Positions 26,573-36,794 of a stretch of DNA of 64,000 nucleotides are shown piece by piece. Both the position numbers and the translations under genes were made by a program. Below the pieces are notes generated by a model. It ran no database searches and was not told the DNA's origin. It saw only the letters and a program-made list of their open reading frames with translations. Position 1 is the stretch's first letter; every line of letters starts with the position of its first letter. The DNA comes from Flavobacterium sedimenticola (GTDB lineage Bacteria; Bacteroidota; Bacteroidia; Flavobacteriales; Flavobacteriaceae), in assembly GCF_030053345.1 (NCBI RefSeq), contig NZ_JASGBP010000006.1:1-64000 (forward strand), written 5' to 3'.

Positions 26573-29179
26573 TTATTGAGGTGTGTTGGTTGTCGGTTTG
26601 GGCTCCTCTTTTTTCTTTTTGTTCCAAAGCCCTTTCAACAAGTCGTTGGCTTTGGTTTTCACATCCGTTTTCACATCCGTTTTGGTGGTATCGGATTTGG
26701 GTTTGGTTGCGTTGGAGATAATTGAATTCACGGCATCTTTTCCGCCCGAAACCAATTTATCTTTTTGTTGCTTTACCAAATTATTCACCAAATTGGTGGT
26801 GGCTTGTTTGACATCGGTAGTCACTTTCGGATTGCTGAACGTACCGCCCAGAATGGCATTTATCGGAACACTCTCTACTTTTTTGGCATCGGCCGGCGAT
26901 AACTTTGCAATCAAATTGTTGGCCTCTGTGCCCAAATATTTGGCCGGCACATCCAATTTCAAATTGTAGTTCATATTTTGGTCAAAACCATGCGTTCCGC
27001 CAACGGTCACTTTGATGTCTTGGTATTTTAAATCGAATGGTTTTACGTTGACTTTTCCATTGGTAAAGGTCACCGCTGCTTTTAGATCGTTGAGGTTTAG
27101 TTTTTTCAAATCCACAAAATTCAGTTTGTCGTCCAAAGCCGTCAGCAAGGTTGAATTACTCGAATTGACAGTGGTTGAAAGCAATTGTCCCAACAAATCA
27201 CCGGATACACTATTCAATTCCGGCGTCATTTCGGTCGCATTCAAATTGCCCGATAATTTGATTTTAGAGTTCAGTTTTCCGTTAATCACGCCGGCTATCG
27301 GCGCAATTTTTTTCATCATTTCTAATTGGGTAAAGGTTTGCATGATGTCGACACCGTTCAACCCTAAATCCATATTAAATTTCGGGGTTTTTTCTTTGGT
27401 GGATACATCGCCGTTAAACGCAATCGAACCCCCGAAAATATCGGTTTTTCCGTTTTCTAATGTGGCTTTTTGGTCTTTAATGATAATCTTTCCGGACACA
27501 TTCTTCAAGACCAGGTTATCGTACAAAACGGTATTAGCTTTAGCGGTAAGCGAACAGTTTAAAAATGCCGGAATTTTCATTGGCTCCTTGGCTTTGGTCT
27601 CTTTTTGGGCATCGGCCTCGGTGGTCATAAAATCGTTAACTGCCAATTGGTTCGAGTTGAGGTTGAAGTTTCCTTTCAACTCTTGGTTCTTAAATACAAA
27701 ACCATAGAAGTTTTCCAACACACCATTTACCGCCAAATCGGTTTTTCCGGTTACGGCGTTGAATTGTTTCAGATTTACGCGACTCGGGTCGAAAGACACT
27801 AAAGCGCGACTGATTTTCATGGTTTTGCCGTTTTCATCAGTGTAATTAAAACCGGTTAAATCAATGGTTCCTGCATTTTTGATACGGGCGTAATCGCTTT
27901 TTTCTACCGATTGCATGTCGAATTCGGTTTTCACATCGGCTTTTAACACTCCGGTTAACGGTTTGTCTAATTTTACCGGATAAGCTTTAGTAACATTCGC
28001 CAAGTTGATTGTGCCTTTGAGTTCGGCATTCACCAGGGCATTTTCAGCTACGTTTTTGATATTGGCTTTGGCGTTAAACACATCTTGGTCAATTTGAAAC
28101 GATAATTTATCCAAATTCACATAGGTGTCGTTCATTACACCGGTTTCGTTGATGATTCGGGTATCAATCACAATATTCTGTACCGATTTCGGTAAGTTCG
28201 GATATTGGAACGAAGCGTTATTCGAGGCAATTTCCACATTGAATTTCGGCACCGTAGTATCGGTTAATTTGCCTTTCGCAAAACCGGTTACGGTGAAATC
28301 GCCACTGGTTTTTACGTCTTTCAAGTTGCTCGAATATTGGGCCGGAATCAACCCTAAAAAGTTTTTAAAGGAAGAAGTCGGTGTTTTAAAAGTCAAATCA
28401 TACACTTGCCCGTCTTCCGCCATTTGAATGAATCCGTCAAATTGCAACGGCAGTTCGTTGATTTTGGCTTCGTTTTTCTTGAAGGTATACCTGCTTTGGT
28501 CTAAGTCGATTCCGAGCACGGCATCTAATGAAATCGCTACGTTTTTCATGTAGTTCACTTTGTCCATGTCAAGGGAAACTTTGGTCTTGGTTTTGGTTAC
28601 CAAATCCAATTTAGAAGCGGCAAAATCACCCGTGCCTTCATGGTTGATGCTGTCCAAAACCATTTTGATTTTCGAACGTTCGTCGTAGTATTTGAATCGG
28701 AAGTTTTCCACCGAATATTCTTTGATTTTCAGCGAAAGCGGCTTGCTCTTACTGTCGTCGGCCTGCTTTTCTTCTTTCAAAGCAATATCGAAATTCCCGA
28801 TACCGTCTTTGTTGAAAATGATATTGATTAAACCGTTTTTAGTAGCAATACCATCAATTTGCATCGGTTCGTTTTCACTATTGAATAATTGTCCGATAGC
28901 CATTTTGAGATTCAACTCGTCAAAAGCCACTAGAGTATCACCGGCAAACGGCGCTTTGTTGATGATAGTCAACTTTTCGATGTTCACGCTGGCATTCGGA
29001 AAGTTTTTAAACAAACTTAAATCGGCATCGGCAAAAGCGACTTTGGCATCGACTTTTTCGTTTATGGCTTTTTCGATTTTGGCTTTGATTTGATCTTTAA
29101 AGAAATAAGGAATGGCAAAAGCGGAAACCACTAAAAGTACCAAAACAATCCCGACAATTTTTAAGATTTTCTTCAACAT
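26573..29179 (-). CDS. AsmA family protein
   Basis: An 868-residue protein with one N-terminal membrane anchor (about 7-27: IVGIVLVLLVVSAFAIPYFF) followed by a long beta-strand-rich periplasmic region with the AsmA N-terminal segment (ASVNIEKLTIINKAPFAGD) and a C-terminal AsmA_2-like part. AsmA-like proteins form lipid-conducting beta-groove bridges between inner and outer membranes or otherwise affect outer-membrane composition. The C-terminus is low complexity, rich in Lys, Thr and Pro (KSDTTKTDVKTDVK). It is a single-gene unit. The role in lipid transport is inferred from the family. Confidence 0.88.
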   Translation of the reverse strand: MLKKILKIVGIVLVLLVVSAFAIPYFFKDQIKAKIEKAINEKVDAKVAFADADLSLFKNFPNASVNIEKLTIINKAPFAGDTLVAFDELNLKMAIGQLFNSENEPMQIDGIATKNGLINIIFNKDGIGNFDIALKEEKQADDSKSKPLSLKIKEYSVENFRFKYYDERSKIKMVLDSINHEGTGDFAASKLDLVTKTKTKVSLDMDKVNYMKNVAISLDAVLGIDLDQSRYTFKKNEAKINELPLQFDGFIQMAEDGQVYDLTFKTPTSSFKNFLGLIPAQYSSNLKDVKTSGDFTVTGFAKGKLTDTTVPKFNVEIASNNASFQYPNLPKSVQNIVIDTRIINETGVMNDTYVNLDKLSFQIDQDVFNAKANIKNVAENALVNAELKGTINLANVTKAYPVKLDKPLTGVLKADVKTEFDMQSVEKSDYARIKNAGTIDLTGFNYTDENGKTMKISRALVSFDPSRVNLKQFNAVTGKTDLAVNGVLENFYGFVFKNQELKGNFNLNSNQLAVNDFMTTEADAQKETKAKEPMKIPAFLNCSLTAKANTVLYDNLVLKNVSGKIIIKDQKATLENGKTDIFGGSIAFNGDVSTKEKTPKFNMDLGLNGVDIMQTFTQLEMMKKIAPIAGVINGKLNSKIKLSGNLNATEMTPELNSVSGDLLGQLLSTTVNSSNSTLLTALDDKLNFVDLKKLNLNDLKAAVTFTNGKVNVKPFDLKYQDIKVTVGGTHGFDQNMNYNLKLDVPAKYLGTEANNLIAKLSPADAKKVESVPINAILGGTFSNPKVTTDVKQATTNLVNNLVKQQKDKLVSGGKDAVNSIISNATKPKSDTTKTDVKTDVKTKANDLLKGLWNKKKKEEPKPTTNTPQ

Positions 29180-29357
29180 AATGAGGCAGATTAAGTTACG
29201 ACTTGACTAAACAAAAATAATGCCTTTTCGGAATAAAACGGTTATTATTTAGGGAAGTTTTATGATTTGCAAACGGTATCGTTTTAGGACAAAATTTATT
29301 AACAGTAGGCTTCTTTTTGCCGTTAGTGTGAAATAGTTTTAGTTAATTTGTGCTTCT

Positions 29358-30491
29358 ATGAATAAGCAACACCAAGTCATTTTATCGTTGGGTACCAACC
29401 AAGGCAACCGACTCGAAAACATCGAGCGCTGTCTGTCGGATTTGCACAACGAAATAGGAACGATTATCCGAGTTTCCAAATTATACGAAACAGCGTCTTG
29501 GGGATTTGAAAGCGCCAAATTTTACAACTGTGCGGTGGTGATGCACACCCATAAATCGGCGCATCAATTGCTCGAGGAAGTATTGATTTTGGAGGAAGCG
29601 TTGGGGAGAGTTCGAGAAAACACGGAAGGCTATCAGCCCCGAATTATTGATATTGATGTGATTGCGTATGACGAAGAAATTATCGCATCTGAAAAGTTAC
29701 AAGTGCCGCATCCCGAAATGCAAAACCGTTTGTTTGTGTTGTTGCCCATGCGCGATTTAAACCTCGATTGGCGTCATCCCATTTTGCAAAAATACTTACA
29801 CGAATTGTTAGTGCTTTCCGAAGATAAAAGCAATTGTGTGGTCGTGCAAAATCTCGAAATACCCATTAACACCATCAAACTCGACCATTTTAATTATATC
29901 GCTATTGAGGGGAATATAGGGGCCGGAAAAACCACATTGACCAACAAGTTGGCCGAAGATTTTAACGCCAAAACGGTTTTAGAGCGTTTTGCCGACAACC
30001 CGTTTTTACCGAAATTTTACGAAGATCAAAGTCGGTATGCCTTTCCGTTGGAAATGTCCTTTTTAGCCGACCGCTACCAACAAATTTCCGATGATTTGGC
30101 GCAGTTCGATTTGTTTAAGGATTTCATAGTGGCCGATTACCATATTTTTAAGTCCTTGATTTTTGCAAAAGTGACTTTGGCTGAAGATGAATATCGGTTG
30201 TACAAAACCATGTTTGATATCATTTATAAAGAAATGCCGAAGCCCGATTTGTATATTTATTTGTATCAAAATACAGAACGGCTTTTGGAAAATATCAAAT
30301 TGCGCGGCAGAAGTTACGAGCAGGAAATCCCGGCAGAATACCTCGAACGAATCAATAATGGCTACTTAGATTACATCAAATCGCAAACCAACCTTAATGT
30401 TTTGATTATTGATGTTACTCACAGGGATTTTGTGAACCATCAGGAAGATTATGTGTATGTCTTGAACCAAATCAGGGATAAAATACAATAG
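29358..30491 (+). CDS. folK: Fused HPPK (FolK) and deoxynucleoside kinase
   Basis: A 377-residue two-domain protein. Residues 1-160 are 6-hydroxymethyl-7,8-dihydropterin pyrophosphokinase (LSLGTNQGNRLENIERC, signature YQPRIIDIDVI), which activates pterin for folate synthesis. Residues about 178-377 are a deoxynucleoside kinase of the dCK/dGK type with Walker A GNIGAGKTT, the ERFADNPFL segment and the lid LRGRSYEQEIP. The domains serve separate pathways, folate and nucleotide salvage, but the fusion is known in Bacteroidota. No frameshift or internal stop divides them. It is preceded by about 180 bases without a recognisable gene. Confidence 0.93.
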   Translation: MNKQHQVILSLGTNQGNRLENIERCLSDLHNEIGTIIRVSKLYETASWGFESAKFYNCAVVMHTHKSAHQLLEEVLILEEALGRVRENTEGYQPRIIDIDVIAYDEEIIASEKLQVPHPEMQNRLFVLLPMRDLNLDWRHPILQKYLHELLVLSEDKSNCVVVQNLEIPINTIKLDHFNYIAIEGNIGAGKTTLTNKLAEDFNAKTVLERFADNPFLPKFYEDQSRYAFPLEMSFLADRYQQISDDLAQFDLFKDFIVADYHIFKSLIFAKVTLAEDEYRLYKTMFDIIYKEMPKPDLYIYLYQNTERLLENIKLRGRSYEQEIPAEYLERINNGYLDYIKSQTNLNVLIIDVTHRDFVNHQEDYVYVLNQIRDKIQ

Positions 30492-30492
30492 C

Positions 30493-32571
30493 TTATCGCA
30501 GCATCGAGAAATGCCCTCTGATTTCGGGCGTTTCACGGTTCATTTTTGCTACAAACCAATAATCGGTAGAAGGCAACAGTCGACCGTTATAGGTTCCATC
30601 CCAAAAAAGATTCTGCTGATTCAGCACCGTGATTAGTTTGCCGAAACGATCAAAAATTTTCACTTCAGCCTCCGGAAAAAAGGAAAGTCCTTTGATAAAC
30701 CAAACATCATTTACAGCATCACCGTTCGGCGTGAAAAAGTCGGGAATAGAGACCACAATAAAGGGTTCGTCATCAGTTCCGCAACCATTTCTTTCTCTGA
30801 CATAAGCCCTATACAATCCTCCTTCATTGACCCAAAACGTATTGGAAGATTGGTAGATGATCCCGTCCAGCGAATATTCGAAATCGCCTTGTTGGGTGGT
30901 GTTTATGGTGACTTGTAAGTCGTTTACCGTAACGGAGGCAATAACCGGTTGTGTATTGTAAGCAATGGTAAAATGTTTGGTTTGGGTACAATTCCCGGGA
31001 GCCGGAGTGGTTATCTCCACCGAGTAATCCGTTAATCCCATGGTGGTAATGGTTTGAGACGTTTCTCCGGTAGACCAGAGGTAGGTCATGCCCGGATTTC
31101 CGGCGCTCAGGGTTATATTTTGACCTTCGCACAGCTGATAACTTTCATCTGAAGCATCAGGCACGGGATAAACATTGACTGCGACGGCAGCTCTGTCGGA
31201 AAGGCAATTGTTATAATTGGCTTCAGCATAAAAAACAGTGTCTTGATTGATATTAGGTACCACAAAATGAGTTCCCAAAAAAATAGGATTGGTACTGGTG
31301 GGACTATCGTACCAAAACAGTATTCCCGAGGTAGTGGCCACATCAATTACCATATAACTTTGTTCGCACATATAGTACGGAGAAGTAACGGTTAACACCG
31401 GTTTTGGGGTTACAAAGGCAGTGACCGGAACACGAGAGCTGTCATTGCATCCGGGATAACCGGCGGCGGCATAAAAAACAGTAGTGACAGCAATACTTGG
31501 TGTAGTGAAACTACTCCCTGTAGCTATAGGTGTTCCACCTGTTGGTGTGGGATACCAATTAACAATGCCCGTGTTTGAAACCGCTTGCAAGGTAACGCTG
31601 CCGGTTCCACAACGTGTCGCGGTACCGGTAGCGGTGATGGAAGTAATGGTCAGTGTTGTGCTGGTGGCGATGTGTAAAATAGGATCACCGGGCATGCCGC
31701 CATATTCTACAATATATCCTTTAGGTTGGTAACTTCCGCTGGGATCTCCGGTATTGGAAAGATCATTCCACGAACCTAAGATGCCCACGCCGGGTGCTGT
31801 AATATGGGCGTAATCTTCCCCGTTGAAGTCATTGGGTTCTCCTGAATTCCAAAAGGCAAAGTTGTTGGTAAAACCGGTAAAATTTCCGTTCCAAAAAACG
31901 GTGCCGTTTTCCGGCCCGGTCATCCATTTCCAGATGCCTTCGGTTTCACTATCACTACCGCCAATCCAACCCGCACCGGTGTTTTGTTCACCGGCAATTT
32001 GAGCTTCTTCCGGGGAGGTTAGTGTTGCCAAATAGCCCTGTAACCCGTAATAAGTACTATTTTCGGCTGCAATTTTAGCGTCGCTCCAGGTAATCCCGAG
32101 ATTTGGAATGTATAAATAATAATGCCCGTTAGACGGCAGGTAATTGGCTTGTCCTACCGTAATGGAAAAGTTTCGAATTCCCGTTGGATTGGCAGCGGTT
32201 GAAGAAAACTCAATGTCTTCGATAGCCAATTCTAATTGGGTATAGGTAGGCTGAGATGTGGTCCCGGTTAGGGTTAACGTTCCGGTAACGCTATTCCAAT
32301 TGGAAGTAACATTAGGGTGATTTCCGGTTACCGTTAAGATGTCGGCACCGGCATCGTATCCGGAGGAAATTTGAATGTAAATGGCGTCGATTCCGGCATC
32401 GTCGGGATCGGTAATGGTCATGTCGGTTACAATCTTAACAGCAGTTCCCGGACAGTAAATTTGGTTTCCGGTAGCACTAAGGTATGGAGCAACATTAGCT
32501 TGGCTCCACGAAAGGTGAAATCCAAAAACGAAGAAGACAGTTACTAAGACCCAACGGTATTTCTTTTTCAT
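30493..32571 (-). CDS. T9SS type B sorted protein with C-type lectin and Ig-like domains
   Basis: A 692-residue surface protein. After a signal peptide (to about 24) comes a strand-rich region. A C-type lectin-like domain at about 150-291 carries WIGGSD, the Ca/sugar motif EPN at 245-247 and WND at 268-270. Then come two or three Ig-like CHU-type domains at about 310-387, 388-468 and 470-540. A gliding-motility-type C-terminal domain at about 609-692 (FFTPNGDAVNDVW, WDGTYNG) ends it. It is a likely cell-surface adhesin exported by the type IX system; EPN suggests mannose-type sugar binding, by analogy with animal lectins. Unlike the cargo at position 1, it has no adjacent PorP/SprF gene. It converges on folK with one base between stops. 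Confidence 0.9.
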   Translation of the reverse strand: MKKKYRWVLVTVFFVFGFHLSWSQANVAPYLSATGNQIYCPGTAVKIVTDMTITDPDDAGIDAIYIQISSGYDAGADILTVTGNHPNVTSNWNSVTGTLTLTGTTSQPTYTQLELAIEDIEFSSTAANPTGIRNFSITVGQANYLPSNGHYYLYIPNLGITWSDAKIAAENSTYYGLQGYLATLTSPEEAQIAGEQNTGAGWIGGSDSETEGIWKWMTGPENGTVFWNGNFTGFTNNFAFWNSGEPNDFNGEDYAHITAPGVGILGSWNDLSNTGDPSGSYQPKGYIVEYGGMPGDPILHIATSTTLTITSITATGTATRCGTGSVTLQAVSNTGIVNWYPTPTGGTPIATGSSFTTPSIAVTTVFYAAAGYPGCNDSSRVPVTAFVTPKPVLTVTSPYYMCEQSYMVIDVATTSGILFWYDSPTSTNPIFLGTHFVVPNINQDTVFYAEANYNNCLSDRAAVAVNVYPVPDASDESYQLCEGQNITLSAGNPGMTYLWSTGETSQTITTMGLTDYSVEITTPAPGNCTQTKHFTIAYNTQPVIASVTVNDLQVTINTTQQGDFEYSLDGIIYQSSNTFWVNEGGLYRAYVRERNGCGTDDEPFIVVSIPDFFTPNGDAVNDVWFIKGLSFFPEAEVKIFDRFGKLITVLNQQNLFWDGTYNGRLLPSTDYWFVAKMNRETPEIRGHFSMLR

Positions 32572-32655
32572 GCGCTAAAATTACAGAAAAATAAGGTTAT
32601 TGCTTTTCTGAAAGGTCTTAAATCGATGCTAAATTAACGCAACAATGCAGCTGAG

Positions 32656-33186
32656 TTAGGGGATCATTTTATGAAATAAGTCCCAAACCACTATACCGGC
32701 ACTCACAGAGACGTTCAAAGAATGCTTGGTTCCTAATTGTGGTATTTCAATACTACCGTCGCATAGTTCAATCGCTTTTTGAGATACGCCGTATACTTCA
32801 TTTCCGAAAACCAAAGCGTATTTCTCGCCTTTCACTACTTTAAAATGTTGAAGTAAAACAGCATCTTCTACTTGTTCAATGGCCAAAACTTTGGTGTTTT
32901 CCTGCTTGAGTTTTTGAATCACTTCCGTAACTTCTTTTTGGTATTCCCAAGCTACGGTTTCTGTGGCTCCTAAGGCGGTTTTGTGGATTTCTTTGTGAGG
33001 CGGAACAGCCGTAATGCCGCATAAATATATTTTTTCTATCAAAAATGCATCTGCAGTCCTGAACACAGAACCAATATTGTGAAGACTTCGAATATCATCC
33101 AGAATTATAATTAAAGGGGTTTTCTCGGCCGTTTTGAAATCGGCTACCGATTTTCTCTCTAATTCTTTATTTTCTAGTTTACGCAT
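32656..33186 (-). CDS. SpoU/TrmH family RNA methyltransferase
   Basis: A 176-residue SPOUT methyltransferase with the three SpoU motifs: LDDIRSLHNIGSVFRTADAF (motif 1), ALVFGNEVYGVS (motif 2) and HSLNVSVSAGIVVWDLF (motif 3), which build the trefoil knot and SAM pocket. These enzymes 2'-O-methylate ribose in tRNA or rRNA. The short form without an RNA-binding extension resembles TrmL- or TrmH-like members, and the target nucleotide cannot be read from sequence. The gene stands alone between a lectin gene and a terminator on its strand. Confidence 0.9.
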   Translation of the reverse strand: MRKLENKELERKSVADFKTAEKTPLIIILDDIRSLHNIGSVFRTADAFLIEKIYLCGITAVPPHKEIHKTALGATETVAWEYQKEVTEVIQKLKQENTKVLAIEQVEDAVLLQHFKVVKGEKYALVFGNEVYGVSQKAIELCDGSIEIPQLGTKHSLNVSVSAGIVVWDLFHKMIP

Positions 33187-33261
33187 GTTGATTTAGTAAA
33201 AAGACGTTGTCGATGATGTTAAAGATGCCGTCCATTTGTTTCGGATGCCGCAAAGATATTC

Positions 33262-33292
33262 AAAAAAAAAATCCCGAGCTGACTCGGGACTT
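33262..33292 (-). terminator. Terminator after the DUF1573 gene
   Basis: CTCGGGA and TCCCGAG arms (33272-33278 and 33283-33289 on the plus strand) with loop CTGA are followed on the minus strand by a long T-run. Confidence 0.85.
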
Positions 33293-33315
33293 TTCGAATT
33301 TATAATTAAGTGTTC

Positions 33316-33780
33316 TTAACTTTTGGTAGGCTCAACTTTGTTTTCTAAAGGCAAAACAGTTCCTTTAATAGTAAGTACTTTAGTTTCCTGACCAACAGCA
33401 TTTGATTTAACGGTTACTGTTTTAGTGAAAGGTTGTCCGGCTCTTGAAGTATCATATTTCACCCCAATAACACCTTTTTCACCCGGTTGGATTGGTTTTT
33501 CAGGTTTTGTTGGAACGGTACACCCGCAAGAACCCTGAGTACTTTCAATAATTAACGGTTTATTTCCGTTGTTTACAAACACAAACTCTCTTTTTCCATC
33601 AGAATTAGCCGGAATGGTTCCGTAATCGATGGTTTCATTTTCAAATAACATTCCAGGGCCATCTACTTTTGGGGTTTCAATTTTAGCGGTTTCTTTTTTA
33701 ACGGCTTTTTTAGCTGTTTGAGCATTTGATGTAGCCACACCAAAAATAGCTAAGGCAGCAAGTACAATTATTTTTTTCAT
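33316..33780 (-). CDS. DUF1573 domain-containing secreted protein
   Basis: A 154-residue protein with a signal peptide ending near TSNAQ, then a lysine-rich linker (about 22-40), then a DUF1573 Ig/ASH-like beta domain (IDYGTIPANSDGKREFVFVN). GSCGCTVPTKP is the family's cysteine motif, followed by GVKYDTSRAGQPFTKTVTV. The domain is widespread in Bacteroidota periplasm and surface proteins; its function is unknown. It is transcribed alone, with a TAGATTTG box (33807-33814) upstream and a terminator downstream. Confidence 0.9.
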   Translation of the reverse strand: MKKIIVLAALAIFGVATSNAQTAKKAVKKETAKIETPKVDGPGMLFENETIDYGTIPANSDGKREFVFVNNGNKPLIIESTQGSCGCTVPTKPEKPIQPGEKGVIGVKYDTSRAGQPFTKTVTVKSNAVGQETKVLTIKGTVLPLENKVEPTKS

Positions 33781-33932
33781 TTTTTAAAGTTTTTAAGTTT
33801 ATAAAGCAAATCTATTTAAAATATAAAATGAGCTCTTTTTTTTTGCCTTAATATTAAATTAATTTTTTTTCAGCCGGCAATTAGGGTTAAAATATTTAAA
33901 TTCGCTTTCTCATAAATTTAATTCGAAATCCA

Positions 33933-36569
33933 TTGTCAGCCAAAGAGAATAAAGTAAAAGAAACGCCTCTAATGAAGCAGTATAACGAGATTAAAGCGAA
34001 GTATCCCGACGCTTGTCTCTTGTTTAGAGTAGGTGATTTTTATGAAACCTTTGGTGAAGATGCTATTCGTGCTTCTAAGATTTTAGGCATTGTTTTAACC
34101 AAACGAGGTGCCGGCTCTGATACCGAAACAGCATTAGCAGGATTTCCGCACCATTCTCTTAATACCTATTTGCCGAAACTGGTTAAAGCCGGTTTACGGG
34201 TGGCCATTTGCGACCAACTCGAGGATCCCAAAATGACCAAAACCATTGTAAAGCGTGGGGTGACCGAGTTGGTAACTCCGGGTGTTGCCATGAATGATGA
34301 GGTCTTACATGCTAAATCGAACAATTTCTTAGCCTCGATTTATTTTGGTAAAAGACAGTTAGGCGTGGCTTTTTTAGATGTCTCAACCGGAGAGTTTCTA
34401 ACTGCACAAGGCCAAGAAGAATATATCGACAAGCTCTTGCAAAATTTCAGTCCGAGTGAAATTTTGATTCAAAAAAACAATAAAACACAATTCAAAGAGG
34501 CTTTCGGCGAAGATTTCAATGTGTTTTATTTAGAAGATTGGGTGTATAAAGAAGATTATGCCAAAGAATCTCTTTTAAATCATTTTCAAACCAACTCGTT
34601 AAAGGGATTCGGCATCGAAGAATTACAAGACGGAATCATCGCTTCGGGTGCTATTCTCTATTATTTATCCGAAACCCAACATAACAAACTGCAACATATT
34701 GCTAACATTCAGCGGATAGCCGAAGATGCGTATGTGTGGATGGACCGTTTTACCATTCGCAATTTAGAGTTGTACCACAGTCATTCTCAAAATGCGGTAA
34801 CACTTTTAGATGTGATTGATAAAACAATTTCTCCTATGGGTTCGCGTTTACTCAAACGCTGGTTGGCGTTGCCGTTGAAAGACATAAACGCCATTAGGAG
34901 CCGGCACGACGTGGTTTCGTATTTGAAAGACCATCAGGAAGTTCTTCAAAAAATACAATACCAAATCAAACAAATTTCCGATTTGGAACGTTTGATTTCT
35001 AAAGTAGCTACCGGAAAAATTTCGCCACGCGAAGTTATTTATTTGAAAGAGTCGTTGGATGCCATTATTCCGATAAAGACTATTGCTTTGGAAAGTCCGC
35101 AAGAAGCAGTTCGCGTGATAGGAGATAATTTGCATGCTTGTGATTTGCTTCGCGAGAAAATAAAAAACATACTCAACCCGGACGCGCCCGTAGCGATTGC
35201 TAAAGGAAATGCCATAGCGCCCGGCGTTCATGCCGAACTCGACGAATTGCGCAGTATTGCCTTTTCGGGTAAAGAATATTTGGAAGGCATTGAAGCTCGG
35301 GAATCGGAACGCACCGGAATTTCATCCTTAAAGATATCCTTCAATAATGTATTCGGTTATTACATTGAGGTTCGAAATACCCATAAAGACAAGGTGCCGG
35401 CCGAATGGATTCGCAAGCAAACCTTGGTCAATGCCGAAAGGTACATTACGGAAGAACTCAAAGAGTACGAAACAAAGATTTTAGGAGCTGAAGAAAAAAT
35501 TCATCAAATCGAGAGCCATTTGTTCGAACAATTGGTGGTTTGGATTGGTACTTACATTAAGCAAGTACAACTCAATGCAACCCTGGTAGCACAATTAGAT
35601 TGCCTAACCTCTTTTGCCCAGTTGGCCATCGAGAATCAGTATGTTTGTCCGGTTTTGGATGATTCCTTTGAGTTGGAAATTACCAACGGTCGTCATCCGG
35701 TTATCGAAAAGCAGTTGCCTGTTGGTATTCCTTATGTGGCTAACGATGTTTTTTTGGATCGGGAAACCCAACAAATTATTATGATTACCGGACCCAACAT
35801 GTCGGGGAAATCGGCCATATTGCGTCAAACCGCTTTGATTGTGTTGTTGGCGCAAATGGGAAGTTTTGTGCCGGCTGAGAAAGTAAGGATGGGTGTAGTG
35901 GATAAAATTTTTACCAGAGTTGGGGCCAGTGATAATATTTCTATGGGGGAATCGACTTTTATGGTAGAGATGAATGAAACGGCTTCCATCTTAAATAATA
36001 TTTCGGAGAGAAGTTTGGTGTTATTGGATGAAATTGGTCGCGGAACCAGTACGTATGACGGTATTTCGATAGCCTGGGCGATAGCCGAATTTTTACATGA
36101 AAATCCGTCCAAACCCAAAACACTTTTTGCTACGCATTACCATGAGTTGAATGAAATGACCGAACTCTTGCCGCGCATTCAAAATTACAACGTGTCGGTA
36201 AAAGAGTTAAAAGACACCGTACTTTTCATCAGAAAGTTGGTCAAAGGCGGAAGCGCACACAGTTTCGGAATTCATGTGGCAAAAATGGCCGGGATGCCGC
36301 AAATGGTGATACAAAAGGCTCAAAAGCTTTTGAAGAAGTTGGAGAAGAATCACTCGAGTGATGCGTTAAATACTATAAAATCCACTAAGGATGGCTCGGG
36401 TCTAAAAGGCGAACAGGCGCAGCAAATGCAGCTTAGTATTTTCAGTTTAGACGACCCGTTATTGGAAGAAATCAGAGAAGATATCGTCAATCTCGATATC
36501 AATACACTAACACCCGTTGAGGCTTTGATGAAGCTCAATGAACTCAAAAGAATGTTGCTGAAAAAGTAG
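33933..36569 (+). CDS. mutS: DNA mismatch repair protein MutS
   Basis: MutS recognises base mismatches and small loops and recruits MutL. The 878-residue protein has the mismatch-reading FxE motif region ([14 protein letters not shown] at about 30-43), the clamp and lever domains, Walker A GPNMSGKS at about 620-627, and the [18 protein letters not shown] Walker B/signature segment. It ends with the C-terminal HTH and linker ([14 protein letters not shown]). The start is a TTG at 33933, supported by family alignment to [19 protein letters not shown]; the next ATG (13 codons in) would remove that conserved lead. Confidence 0.95.
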   Translation: MSAKENKVKETPLMKQYNEIKAKYPDACLLFRVGDFYETFGEDAIRASKILGIVLTKRGAGSDTETALAGFPHHSLNTYLPKLVKAGLRVAICDQLEDPKMTKTIVKRGVTELVTPGVAMNDEVLHAKSNNFLASIYFGKRQLGVAFLDVSTGEFLTAQGQEEYIDKLLQNFSPSEILIQKNNKTQFKEAFGEDFNVFYLEDWVYKEDYAKESLLNHFQTNSLKGFGIEELQDGIIASGAILYYLSETQHNKLQHIANIQRIAEDAYVWMDRFTIRNLELYHSHSQNAVTLLDVIDKTISPMGSRLLKRWLALPLKDINAIRSRHDVVSYLKDHQEVLQKIQYQIKQISDLERLISKVATGKISPREVIYLKESLDAIIPIKTIALESPQEAVRVIGDNLHACDLLREKIKNILNPDAPVAIAKGNAIAPGVHAELDELRSIAFSGKEYLEGIEARESERTGISSLKISFNNVFGYYIEVRNTHKDKVPAEWIRKQTLVNAERYITEELKEYETKILGAEEKIHQIESHLFEQLVVWIGTYIKQVQLNATLVAQLDCLTSFAQLAIENQYVCPVLDDSFELEITNGRHPVIEKQLPVGIPYVANDVFLDRETQQIIMITGPNMSGKSAILRQTALIVLLAQMGSFVPAEKVRMGVVDKIFTRVGASDNISMGESTFMVEMNETASILNNISERSLVLLDEIGRGTSTYDGISIAWAIAEFLHENPSKPKTLFATHYHELNEMTELLPRIQNYNVSVKELKDTVLFIRKLVKGGSAHSFGIHVAKMAGMPQMVIQKAQKLLKKLEKNHSSDALNTIKSTKDGSGLKGEQAQQMQLSIFSLDDPLLEEIREDIVNLDINTLTPVEALMKLNELKRMLLKK

Positions 36570-36634
36570 GCCTCATCGGTTAATTTTGCTAATCAGGGAA
36601 TTAGAATTTCATCGCGTTTTTTTTCTAAAAAAGG

Positions 36635-36665
36635 TTTGTATAATTCAATTTTAGTGTTACATTTG
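36635..36665 (+). promoter_or_regulatory. Promoter of the tRNA-Gly/tRNA-Leu unit (TTTG-N19-TACATTTG)
   Basis: TTTG at 36635-36638 and TACATTTG at 36658-36665 are exactly 19 bases apart, a full match to the Bacteroidota housekeeping promoter. Transcription should begin near 36672, about 40 bases before the tRNA-Gly. Confidence 0.85.
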
Positions 36666-36711
36666 CATCCGCAATACAGCACAAGTGTTGCAGTTCTTTA
36701 AAAAAATGCAC

Positions 36712-36784
36712 GCGAAAATAGCTCAGTTGGTAGAGCGCAACCTTGCCAAGGTTGAGGTCGCGGGTTCGAGCCCCGTTTTTCGCT
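36712..36784 (+). tRNA. tRNA-Gly (anticodon GCC)
   Basis: A 73-base cloverleaf: acceptor GCGAAAA pairs with TTTTCGC, D-arm GCTC/GAGC, anticodon stem CAACC/GGTTG with loop TTGCCAA, T-arm GCGGG/CCCGT with TTCGAGC, discriminator T. The 3' CCA is not encoded. The next tRNA starts 11 bases downstream. Confidence 0.97.
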
Positions 36785-36794
36785 CTAAACCAAT

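Noticed and set aside
27012-27707. 231-codon plus-strand ORF inside the AsmA gene
   Set aside because: Antisense shadow of a complete, well-supported gene; it looks membrane-like only because of base composition.
29260-29337. 24-codon ORF upstream of folK
   Set aside because: Too short, with no signal, lipobox, conservation evidence or spacing support.
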